Assembly: GCA_037903475.1 (NCBI GenBank)
Contig: JBAJFG010000621.1
Coordinates: 992,001-1,056,000, forward strand
Reading direction: 5' to 3'
DNA length: 64,000 bases
Source: Ancylostoma caninum
Lineage: Eukaryota > Nematoda > Chromadorea > Rhabditida > Ancylostomatidae
Under the pieces are notes generated by a model. That model searched no databases. It worked only from the letters and a program-made list of their open reading frames with translations, and was not told the origin of the DNA. The position numbers were made by a program, and so were the translations under genes. This document shows positions 35,897-46,980 of this stretch, one piece after another; position 1 is the stretch's first letter, and every line of letters begins with the position of its first letter.

Positions 35897-36948
35897 GGTC
35901 ATTGGCGAAGATAGGTAGCCTTTGCAAAGCAGTTGTCTTCTGAAGCGTTCAACCCACCGACCCTGAATTAATATCAAAATGGGTCCAGTGCTTTCGTGCG
36001 ATTTTAGAAAGCATTTTCAACAATGAGAGTAAACCTAACTTTCTTTGTGACAAGTAGTTCAAATCTGTAATGCCAAATGTTTCAGAAATGATTAATGAGT
36101 GAACAAAAATTCTTTCTACTCTACTGCTAGAAGTCAATAAGCCTCATAATTTCTCAGCTGAGTCAAAAATAAATATTCAGATCGACTTCAGTGATAAACG
36201 TGATCTCGAACTTCATTTCAACAATAGGTTCAAGGTGAGACCAGTAGCCAGTCTTTTCAAAATTCTGCTGAAATATTCCCCTCCCTTCCAGTTTTCCCAA
36301 GGTCCTTTCCGATAAATTTTGATGTGCTGCAAATGTATCCCTCAACATCACTTTCAGGAAGGACGCCTGGTCATTAACAGTATGTACAATAGGAAGTGGC
36401 AAAGCGAAGAAAGAATTTCGTCTCCCTTTAAGTACTCGGACGTCTACACTGTTGACTTCATTTTCAATGGGACTGCCCCTACTGTGAGCACGTTTTTCCT
36501 ACTGGAGTCACGGACAGAAGACTCTAGTGTACGAGGCCCACGTACCACCTGCTTGGACAAAATGGAACATATTCAAACAGAAATGCGAACGGTGATGCCA
36601 CTGAGATGCATTGACCTACAGGCAGCCACAATGGCACATGCAGATCGTGGGCCTCAACCACTGGAGTCTCCTGCATAGTGGTCGGAATGAAAAGAGCAGA
36701 ACGTCAAAAGTCCGAGACATTTAAGAACGCACTTTCTCTGATGAGGCCGGCTCTTGTTTAAGCATTTTATCTTCCAGATCTATCTAAATGGACAGTTCTT
36801 GCATCAAACTCGATTGCGCCCCGTCGCAAGCATATCGCACGTTGCATTCTACTATGACCTTTGTGTCCATTCCGTGCACATTGCGTAACTTGTTTTAAGA
36901 GATGGTCAAATAAATATTAGACATGCGTTCTGACGTATCACACACCTA

Positions 36949-37486
36949 CAGTACCGGCCAAAATTATATAGCCTTTTGAATTTTCCTGCACAACTTTTGG
37001 TGGATTAAAGATTCCCATAAAAGAAAGGAAAGCAACTTTTGTAACATAGACTTCTGGGTGCATCTTGATCGACTTAACATTGTAACCAAGGAAGATTGAG
37101 CTAATTTGGCAGAGAATCTTACGTTGCTTTACTGCTAAAATAAGCTCAAATTTGCTTCCTATGCTTTCATCAATGATCTGAAAGCACACGTTTCCATTTG
37201 AATATGAGTCGAATCTATTACAAGGAGTCCAATTCTTGTGAAAATACAGTCCGCAGAAGCCATCCTGTGATCTATTGTAGATGCCGCAAAATCTCAGATT
37301 TTGGAATCTTGGTAATTATTTGCCTAGAGAAACTAGCTGACAAAATGGTACGATGTCATTCCATTTCTATTACATGTGAGCGTCTACAACACCCATAAGA
37401 ATATGAGCTTCGAAGCATTACTCTAAACGAAGTTATGAGGGAAACGGAGGACACTCCAAAAGGCTATATAATTTTGGCCGGTGCTG
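36949..37486. mobile_element. Tc1-type TIR element, 538 bp, TA-flanked
   Basis: The left end CAGTACCGGCCAAAATTATA and the complement of the right end CAGCACCGGCCAAAATTATA continue identically through TAGCCTTTTG: about 30 bp with one mismatch. TA precedes and follows. CAGT-type ends with TA duplications fit Tc1-like elements. No transposase frame remains. It sits exactly at the outer limit of the right palindrome arm. Confidence 0.8.
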
Positions 37487-39404
37487 TATGTGAGATAGAC
37501 AAAAGCTGCTCCAGTACTCAGTTGAGATGTTTGTTGTGACGTTCGGTAGGAGAAAGTAGATGGGAAACCCTAAGATAAGCGCAACTTTGGGACTGCTGGA
37601 ATAAGTGACTAACCAACGAACTCCGCATTGGTGATTTCTATGTAAAAAAAAATGCTTCAGCAGTAACCCTGCGTAGATGCAATGAGCATCTACTGAACTG
37701 ACCAATTCGTGGACTCGAATGCCTCGTGCAGTGTCGTGCATCGCACCGCGTTTAATCTCAGCTGATGATATTTAGCACTGCTTCTCTATGTGTATACGTA
37801 ACTGACGATTTAACGCAGCCGCCCTAAGGCTCGAACCAGACTTGGCGGCGGAGGTATGGGCGATGCCCGCGCTCTGTGACCCCTCGACTTCCTGGGGCGA
37901 CGTGGGGCGCCGAGGGGCCGCCATCAACGCAATATGCCTCAGACCTGAAAATTAAAATTTATCCCCGAAGGAAGCCAGATAATCGTAGAAAATGATCATA
38001 ACCGCCAAATGATACTTGGAGACATTTCCGCAGAGTTACAAATCGTGTTTAAACCCTTCAATTTAATTTTGATGTTTTCAAAGGTATTAAGAGTCGAATA
38101 AATTAACGGGATGATGGACTATATCCTACTACAATGGCAAGTAGCAGATACGGGAACAATGCAATGATGATGTAAGACCAGCGTACAGATTGCCGATCCA
38201 TGAAACCTCCGAGGATTCGCCCCAGGCGGTAATCTATTTCCCGTAATAAGTGCGAGAAATGTCCGTCCATAATCTCTGATTTCAGAAGTCAATACAAATG
38301 TATTCAAACACTGATTTACCAACGATTGATGCTAATGTCTATTTGACTCCTTTTTCGTTTTGTTCCCCTTAATGTGTTCTCGTTCACAAATCTTCCATTT
38401 CCATGCCTATCAATTTGAAAGGGGCGATTTTGGAAGAAATTTACATCTGTTCATCAATATTCATGGATTATTTTACATAGTTGGTCATATAAGTGAGAAA
38501 TAACAAGAGTTTCCCTTCAAAAAAACCTAACCTCCTTACCACGACGTCACTTGACGCTCGAAGAAGCCGGTCGGGTTCGGCTTCCTATGGCGTTGGAGCC
38601 AGCCGAAGCTGCAGTGCGCGAGCTATAGTCGACCTCCCAACGCTGCTCGCCGTCGAGTTTGGTTCGAGCCTAACGAAATGGGCTACCGTTGAACTTTTGT
38701 TAAAACCCGGCCACCGGAATGTAAAAGTTTAAAGCAGTCACAATTTGAAGCACTTGGGAGAAGGGGAGGCGGGGGGGGGGGCGGCACTTGGTTGCCCGAG
38801 AAGTTAGGTGCAGCCGGAGCTAGGCCTGCTGCATAGACCGATCATAGCAAATATCCTTCCGCTCAGAACTATCCTTGAGCTCCCAGAGCACTTCAAGTTT
38901 TTTTTTTCCATTGGATGAGCATTGATGAAATGAAAGATTCAGGAAGGAAATTGAAGTCTAAAAAGATTTATAATATCATCGATAGTAGTCAAAAATAAGG
39001 GAGATTCTTCAAAACATCGGGACATTGAGTTACCCAAAGTTGCTTCAGTCAAGTTTTTTTTTAATTAAAATCGTTCAGTAATTTCCTTTCATTTCGAATA
39101 CATGCACATATTCGTCAATTACTGGGACTTTCGCTAATGAGCACAGAATCCTGGAAAATCGGCAGATTTTGTACTTTGTGAAAAAGTGAACAAGTGAAAA
39201 GAGCGAGAAAAATTTTTTACTCTGTGATGACCATCACTACCGAAACTAGAGCACTGCATTGATGTCTTAGTGCCGATAGCAACTGCAGAAGGAAGAATCT
39301 GCAAAACAGCTCGTTTCCCTTCGTGCCAGATGCCATGGGTAACTAAGGACCCGCACCCGGGAGAAGGTTATTGTGCTCGATAGTGCAAACCTTATTTATA
39401 CATA

Positions 39405-41230
39405 CGAGGGCGGTTTGAAAAGTTTCCGGAATGACAATGAAAACAAACAAATCGCATGCAATCAATCTTTTATCTATTACAATAACTCAATCCTCTCAAA
39501 GCTCAGCACACGTGGTCCGGTCCGTTTTTAATCTTTCATTCTCTATCTAAAATGAATTTCTCTGATGTACTCAGAATAACCAGATAATGCCACGATTAAC
39601 TCGTCTCTTCATCGGAATCCTTTCCTTGATGGGAAGATGTTAAGATTCTAAGACAGAAACAGGTTCGCGGAAACCAAAGCAAAAATACGGTTGAATGAGG
39701 TGGAATTACGGATCTCATTATTACAAGTTTTTTGATGAGCCATAACACCTGCTTGAGCGGTCATGCTGACATGGCGGGACATTTCCTTTTTCCTGCTCAA
39801 ATCCGCCCGTATCGCTCATGTTACCACATCTGAAGCTTCCAAAAATTTCGACTAATATTCGTTTGTAATGGCTTTTCCATCAATCCCTTGGGGCTACCAA
39901 AAACAGTCTGCGTCACCATTCCACCTCACTGAACGGTCCTCTTTTCGAATCCATTATTCGTCTAAAACCTACTTGATTCACTGCTTCTTCGTGACCACAG
40001 TGTAGCGCTTATTCTTATCTTCAACATGGATCACAGTTTCGATTGAAAATCCAATTCAACCATTCAAAATAAATTTCTGATTGTTATGTTGTAGTGTTTG
40101 TTACACTTGTGGCCAGATCTTCTAGAGGGTATGGCCCACCGGTTCACGGTTTCCAGACAGTGAGAATGAACAGTTGCTTTTATTAATCTTTATCCAAATA
40201 ACTACAACAACTCAGGCCCCTATAGGCCAGGTCCTACACAACGGTTAACACGAGTAAATGAGGCTTCAGTAGACCGGTAAAGAGTAAATGAGTACAATAC
40301 AATGAGACCAGTTAAGAGATAATCTTGATCCGTGAGGGGCAGCACCAATTCCGAGAGTTCTTTCTTCTAATCCAGAGTCGAGGCGAGGAGGTGAGGCAAG
40401 GGTGAGTTGAAGGCGACCAATTTCCAACTTCTACGGGGCCCAGCGATTGCAAAAGCCCTACTAGCTGTCGTAGGCTCCATATATAGTTCCTACTTTCTCA
40501 CGGTTTAAATTCATGCGCCAATGCGCCTACGCTACTATTGGTTTGCTCCGCCTTTTTCTCATGGCGGATTGAACTTTCTCATGGTCGCCTTCCTTTTCAC
40601 CCTCTAGTGCCTCTCCTCTCTCTCCTCATACTCTAGGTAGGTACGTTTTGGTGGTGCTGGCCCCCAGCTGTCCCTACTACAACTTGGACGGTCTCTGTCC
40701 CACAATGTTGGATTGCATTTTTGTTCAGGATTGAGCACAAGCGGCACCCATTTTTGAAAACTTTTTTTCAAAACTTGTTCATGTGCTGAAATAAGAATTA
40801 ATGGCCCATAACAGATGCGCTAGGCTCCCTTATTTAGCATGGATCTGTAGTGTAAGCGTAAAAACCTTGTCATCAATTTCATTCACATTTCTCGCTATGG
40901 CCCCCTTTTCCTAACATTTTTTACATGGCTGATTGTTTGCTCGTGTCCAGCTACGCTTGCTTTTCACAACCCATAAACTATGGCTGAAAAATCAAGGTGA
41001 TGATATTTCAAAATCAGCATCCAAGTGGTGTTCGGTTAATTCGTGGTTTTCTCTTCTAATGGAAACAATTAATGGCCACCTAAATTTAGCATCTCTCTGT
41101 AACTGAGCGCACTCACAGTTGCCTGACTTGATCCCCTTGTCAAGAGCAGAGACTTTGTCAGATCGAATTGATATTCACAGTCAATTTATATGAAGGACGC
41201 TCGAACAGAATTGCGTGGAAATTTACCAAG
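39405..41230. mobile_element. Second F1 element, 3' truncated, with a nested insertion
   Basis: The left end CGAGGGCGGTTTGAAAAGTT after TA matches the F1 copy at 30914. Internal matches run in order (GAGGTGGAATT, GGTCATGC, GATCGAATTGATATTCACAGTC against GATCGAATCGATATTTATGGTC). The right terminus is missing past about 41230. About 600 bp (40087-40683) has no counterpart in the first copy and is a later insertion. Confidence 0.65.
40087..40683. mobile_element. Nested ~595-bp insertion in the F1 copy, unclassified
   Basis: Absent from the other F1 copy at the corresponding point. The left end TGTTGTAGTG and right end CTACTACAAC are short inverted complements, and TG...CA boundaries would suit a solo LTR. 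No clear target duplication or ORF is visible, so the class is left open. Confidence 0.45.
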
Positions 41231-41739
41231 TCGTGCCTCCTCTACCTTTCCCACCGGCCTCACTCGCCCATCGTTTTTATTGGACTGTAATCGCGTTCTT
41301 TATCATGTTGGACCATTTGCCTCTTCAGCAAAGAAACTTGGACCTCTTCCAGCACGAAAGATCTTAGCAATCAACGGTAAATTTTCGAAGCGCGAAAGAT
41401 CAATTTAAATGGCATCAAACAAAGGCCGCTTCGTATGCAAGTGCAACATGCGTGCACCATTTATCCATCAACGCATCATGCATGCACCGTTGGCTGCCCT
41501 ATGACATGATGACGCTATAACGGGTGCGTACGTACAAGGTCTGCGCTATCGAGCACTGCTAGCAGCCTTTCTCCCAAGTACCTCAGGTTGTGACTGTTTT
41601 GAGCTTTTACATTTAGGTGGCCGAGTTTTAACCAGAAGTTCAACGGTAGCTCATTCCGTTAGAGAAGCAGCGCTAAATCGTTCGTTGCGTACATACATAG
41701 AGCAGCAGTGCTAAATGTCATCAGCTGGGATTTAGGGGG

Positions 41740-44700
41740 GGGGGGGCTGGCTGAGTGAAATAGGTTGTGAAGTAGGTTGGCTAACCTCGATGTTTTTTTT
41801 TTGAGTCCCGGATAGGAGCACAAGACCTGTGAAGTGATACCTGAGCAAAGAGATATGGTTGAGAAGTTTTCGTAGGCATCATCCTTAACTGAAGAAATTA
41901 GGGAAACCGTATTAATTTATTGCCTACCCAATAATTCAGCGCCACTATTAACGCTGTTACACTACTTACGTAGATACCGCAGGCACATTCATTTTCATAC
42001 GAAACTGAAGGTTTTGTTGACGTGTGACCTTTCAAACTTCTTGTGTTCATGGAAATATGCATGAGAAAAATCTACAAGAGTCACTCTGCATTATGTTAAA
42101 CTTTACCGAAAAAGAAATTAAAAAAAAGAACAGATTGATTAGAACCAAAGAAAGACTGAAGAAAGAAATAAAGTCGTTGAAGAACCTGTTTGTTTGACCT
42201 GGTCCAACGGCTGTCCAAAAATCGGTTTGTATGCAGTTTAATGGGAGGAATGATCAAGATATCTGCTCGTTTCGAGAGGATGGAAGCTGGCGCTTCGTTA
42301 GGCCAAAATATTTTTTTCATGTTTTCCAAGCAGTTGCCATTGAATTTTCTCTTACTCCTCGGGATAGTGGTCCATTGTTCATCACAATGCTGTAGGTACG
42401 TATTCTCACTCAGCTGTACACATGGAAGGACAAGCGGATACGTATAAAATTTGCTCATCCCTGATAGGTCTGTGGCTGATTTGTGGTCACTTGGACTCTT
42501 TCTCAAACATCTTCGCAAAAAAATCTATTTTTCCAGCTCCCTCCAAGTTACGCCGCCCAAACTCTTTGAAAATTTGATAAGTCGATTGCGCTATGCTGAA
42601 AAACGCCCTAGAATCCTATTTCAACAGTGCATGAGTTGTTTGCGACATGTTCGGGACGCCGCTTTTTCGGAACTTCTGCGCTCTTTCCCTGCCGTATATC
42701 CGGCTATAGTTTTCAGCAACAGTTTTCTTCCTCACTTCCATTGTTTCATCAGTATTCCATTCAACGGATTACCATTCCGTTCGAGAAGCGGACGTTCAGC
42801 CAAATTACATCTGGCGAATGGCCTGCTACCTTCAATTAAAGTCCAATTGTTGTCCGAATAGCATTGATTTAGACGGCAACATCCTAGTTGTTGTTTCGTT
42901 GCTCAACATTCTCATTGTTGAGTCACATTTGGCTTAGAGTTTCAGTGAACCCACGTTCCTCTGTTGGAATTCATCACTTTGAAAAAAAAAAGGTGATGCC
43001 TGTCAGCCTGCTGAGCACTTCAAACCACCTCTTCGATGGCTTCAGTGACCCCATCCCTAGCCCTCCCCATCCTCAGGACTGCTACCCCTTTTCGTGCACC
43101 CCCAAAAAAAGAAGCATCTACATAATTAATTTTTCCTTTTTCAATTTCTTAGACTCTATAAAGAATTCTATTTAGTCTTTATGACTTTATTTTATTATTT
43201 TTCAATTATTTCGTTTAGTTTTATGAAATCAATTATATCTATCGAATCTTTTACCTCCTTGACTTCTGGTTTTTATTGTAGGCTGACTGCGGACGATTTT
43301 TCAAAAATTTTCATCTACCGTAGCTCCAGAAAGAGAATTTTCAAGATTCAAATAAGGCCGGTAGTGGTCTAACGATAAAAAAAAATTTGACAAGTGTCGC
43401 TTGAAATTTATTGGTAATCAACTGTCGGAAATGGGTTAAATGATTTTTGATGAGTTTTTATTTTTTTATAAGAAATTTCCACACTTTTCGCTAGAGGACT
43501 CTGTTGATTGGGTACCACCAGTGTAAGCGTTCCCGTACATACTGGAGATCCCCATTGAGTTGATTGCTTTGTGGCCAGTAACTCTCGATTGTTGTCCGCA
43601 GAAATTCACGACCAGCATAAAATAGCCGCGGAAGCCACATGTTTCGGCACTTATGGTGGTGTTTAGTATTTATGTTCATTTTATGAGAGCTTTTGGGGAA
43701 CTCTTCCTCTGTCCAAGCTTCTTAGAGTTCTGAAAGCCATCGTGGTGAAGTTTATTTTATGGGGATAACTGCTTCATGCTATACTTAATTTACAGCGACT
43801 GCTCAGTTTCTCGGGGAGGCTTCCTCCACTGGCAAGAGTTCGCTCGGGTGGTGAAACTCAAGAAATTGTGAAAAGGTGATGCTTGTTTCGGTCCTTTCAT
43901 TCTGTCCAGCTGCATCTCGCCTCGCTGGAACGCCACAGTCGAACCTGCCAGCAGTATTCCTTGAAATTGGGTAATCAAATCGATTCCAGTTGAAAAAATG
44001 GAGTACTCACCATAAATTAGATGAAATAATTGCAAATAGAAGAAGTGAGAGTAATAGGAATTACAAGAAAAAAATAACCAAGCGGATGGAAATTTTATAC
44101 TGTTACAATGAAAAATAAATGAAGAATGGAAAAGAAAATGTCACGATAGAAATGTTACGTACAATCTATCATGTACATAGAAATTGAGTGTTAACGTAAC
44201 GACTACTGTATTCAGAGAACTCAAGAAAAACACTAAATTCTATATCAATATGCTGGAATTACGCTAGTCGTGCTAAAAAGCTTGCATGTCAACTATTCTG
44301 TCAATGAGGAACAAAAGAAAAAAATGAAAAGAGGAACGATCACATGCTGTTAGCACTTTTTTGGCATAACCTGCATGTGTATTGCTAGCCTGATTTCTAC
44401 AGCCGAAGATGTCCTTAACATCTGAGAAGAACTGAGAAGAAACATTATCGAATGCATGCTTTTCCTTTCCCAGAGGCAGGTGAAGCACTCGCACTGGATG
44501 CCAAGTTCAATTCGCCGTTCGTCCTTTGCGTTTTTTTGTTCTAGTTTGGATTCTGGCTCGATTTGCATTTTAGAGGGTGGTGTGAAATTCAAGTGTGGAA
44601 GGGGAGAATCGTTTAGAACGTGACTTCATCCACATTTAGTGTTAATTTTGGTAGCAAAACTACAGCTGCAACAAGCAGCTACCACAGTCTAAGTGAAAAA

Positions 44701-45591
44701 AATGCAATTTGAGATTGAAAAAAGACATTCCTGGTATTGCTCACTCAATTACATTACACCTTTTTATTGAAATTGGTTGTGTAAGTAATATTACGTTAAC
44801 GCTTCCTTCATATTCCGCTCGTACGCGATTTCTGAGACATACGTATTACCCATCAAGCATTAGTTGATGAAAGCGCTAAATGTCAAGAATAGCGAAGTAC
44901 CAACTGCCAGAAAGAATTTTACCACATGGTTTTGCCTGGAAGCCAGTAGCAGCGTCAGCTGGCGCTTAATAACTTTCAGTTAACAGCAGCACTTCCATGT
45001 CGTCATGTTGTTATTTTTGCTGCATACTTTTGTTGGTTTATGCTTATGGAAGCTCTGCTGTCGCAAGTTTTCCGAACTATGAAGTTTTTCCTCTGAAACC
45101 TTGAAAATGTCGTTTGTTCACTTGATTATTTAATCGATTACTTTGCTTCAAATCAGTATAAGAAATCTCTTTATGTGAAATTGTTCCGGGCAGTAAGAAA
45201 AGTCAAAAAATTTGCAAAAAATTGAGGAACGACAGTTAATCCGCGTACTAAAATTTTTTTGAAGAGGCTATCCGACTCTATGACCTCTAGGCTCTCATTG
45301 GTCAACTATGAGCGTTGACCAATCGCCGTTTGCGCTCAACCAACAGGCTCGACCGTATTACCACTGCCTGCAGCGGTCCCGAAGGAACATTTCTCGCGCT
45401 TTTTTTCATTTTTGAATGGACTAGAAGACAGGGAAAGACGTTCAAATGCAGCAACTTATAAATTTCCAATTATTGCAGAAATCTTATTATAAATTACAAG
45501 TTCTCACATCACTCTCCAAATACAAACTTTTCTTGTCAGTATTTACTTGATCATTCAGAGGCGTAGTAATAGAGTAAAGGGCAAGGAACTA
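41740..45591. other. Gene-poor stretch
   Basis: Several ORFs of 80-140 codons lie at 42096-42861 on both strands. The minus frame 42518-42096 contains CDEQW followed by basic residues and FWPNEAP, faintly like the second-aspartate region of a mariner transposase, but no ends were found. No gene, RNA or complete element could be supported. AT-rich throughout. Confidence 0.35.
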
Positions 45592-46880
45592 TTAGGTTGG
45601 TGCAAAAATAATGCGCGTTTTCATGCCTTTGATTCCGAACCTCATAACTTCTTTCGAAATCGATCTTTTTCAAAAGGCTTAGGACTATTGTAGTCCGCAA
45701 ATCTTTAGCAATAAGGTAGACGTTCTCCGACTACTCTGCAATTCTGACAGGACCTTCTAGAATCGACAAACTTCCGGAGGGCAGTTTTGCTATCACTTGA
45801 GTCTTCGAGAAAATTCTCCCGGAAGAAGCCGTCTAGGTTCTCGGGGAGGTGGTAGTCGGTGAGCGAGAAGCTTGCTGACTATGATGTGAGAGTCCGAGCT
45901 TCCTAGCTCAGTTGCTCGAATCTGTGAAGAATTTGTCGTGCAGGGCGTGCCTGGACAGTACCGTGTAGGAGTGAAGAATCTATTTTATTGAGCAACGCTG
46001 GGGTCACACCGTGAAGTTTCTAATTTATTTCATTTACGTCTTGAAACCACTTACCAGATTAGGAAGAATGGATGAGCTGCAGTGAGCAATTTTTGCAGCA
46101 GGTCACCACAAAGTCGCCGTGACCTTATTTTGGTGTTCCTTCGTTTTCTGGGAGTGTTTCGGTGCATGTTCTTCGTTCAACTGTTGAGCAAAGCACCTCA
46201 TTTTGTCGAGGAGGGTCTATACTTCATATTTAATTACTAAGCGATCGACTGTTTGGTCGACTGTTTGGTCGCAATTCTTCCACTACAAAAGCGCGAAGCA
46301 GACCTCTCAACGAGGATCAATGTAGTACTCGTTCAGTATGCGCGACATCAACTCGTCGAGCTTTTTCATCCTCCCATTTATACTGAAGGGAGGGATGGTC
46401 TGACAACAATCACCGGCAATGTTCTGCGAAACCAAATATGTTGTTTTGGATGGGTGCTGTTTGATAATTTTCATCAGATGGTGGTCGCAAACCTCAGGAA
46501 AGACCTATGCGACATTCCTTACTTTCGAAGCAAATCACACCAAGCCGAAAAATCCGGGAGCTGCTCGGCGGAATGCATTCGCTCACATTCCCTTCGCCAA
46601 AACTATGGTGGTATTCCAAGCGATTCCTGCTGCGATTCGGTCGAGTATCAGTTCGCTGAAGTGAATTTGGCAAAAAACTTGCTTTGGCGCCTTACGTTCC
46701 ACAACTAAAAATTCACCAAAAACATGAATTGCGCTCAAAATGCATGAGACATTTGAAAAGGCCATGAAATTTGCTACAAAACCATGTGCAACTTCTCATA
46801 CAGATGATAAGAAACACCGGAAGTTTTCTGCATCGAATATGAAGCAGCGAAAAACGCGCATTATTTTTGCACCAACCTAA
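45592..46880 (-). mobile_element. Near full-length mariner (family F3) with decayed transposase
   Basis: The 1289-bp element is flanked by TA on both sides. Its terminal repeats read TTAGGTTGGTGCAAAAATAA and continue with TGCGCGTTTT on both ends. The minus strand carries a broken mariner transposase. Near its C-terminal end (about 45860-45640) the frame reads FFRENFLEDSS, TALRKFVDSRR, GERLPY and FADYNS, matching the family's C-terminal helices. An upstream frame reads NEEHAPKHSQKT. Stops and frameshifts are frequent, so it is inactive. The 151-codon plus-strand ORF at 46253-46708 is antisense to it. Confidence 0.8.
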
Positions 46881-46980
46881 TACCTTCAGGAGTTATGCTG
46901 CGCTATTGGCGACAGCCCGCCATAAACTGCTGAGGGGACCTGTGCCGTCCAGAAGCACGCGTAGTACGGGAAGCAGTCAT

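Larger units (their letters stand above)
32920..36945 (-). repeat. Right arm of the degenerate ~12.5-kb palindrome
   Basis: This arm mirrors 24450-30840. Examples: ACAAGTTACGCAATGTGCACGG (complement of 36875-36896) matches ACAAGTTACGCATTATGCACGG on the left, and GAGCTCCTCAAAGCTTGACC at 33560-33579 matches the complement of 30220-30240. It is interrupted by a TIR element at 33655-34117 and the hairpin at 35641-35896. The outer limit is abutted by a Tc1-type element at 36949. Longer open frames survive here than on the left, for example minus-strand 36402-36163. Confidence 0.8.
37754..41732. repeat. Second large inverted repeat, ~4 kb
   Basis: 37754-37818 pairs with 41675-41732 (CAGCTGATGATATTTAGCAC against the complement of GTGCTAAATGTCATCAGCTG). 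Farther in, 38665-38765 pairs with 41573-41672 (GGCTACCGTTGAACTT, AATGTAAAAG, CAGTCACAA). The loop contains a second F1 element. A GC-rich stretch at 37815-37925 partly pairs with 38545-38675 and has no assigned role. Poly-G runs occur at 38770 and 41740. Confidence 0.7.

Noticed and set aside
42096..42518. 140-codon minus-strand ORF with a CDEQW string
   Set aside because: Only a faint resemblance to a mariner catalytic segment; no terminal repeats and overlapping ORFs on the other strand.
46253..46708. 151-codon plus-strand ORF
   Set aside because: Antisense to the decayed mariner transposase.
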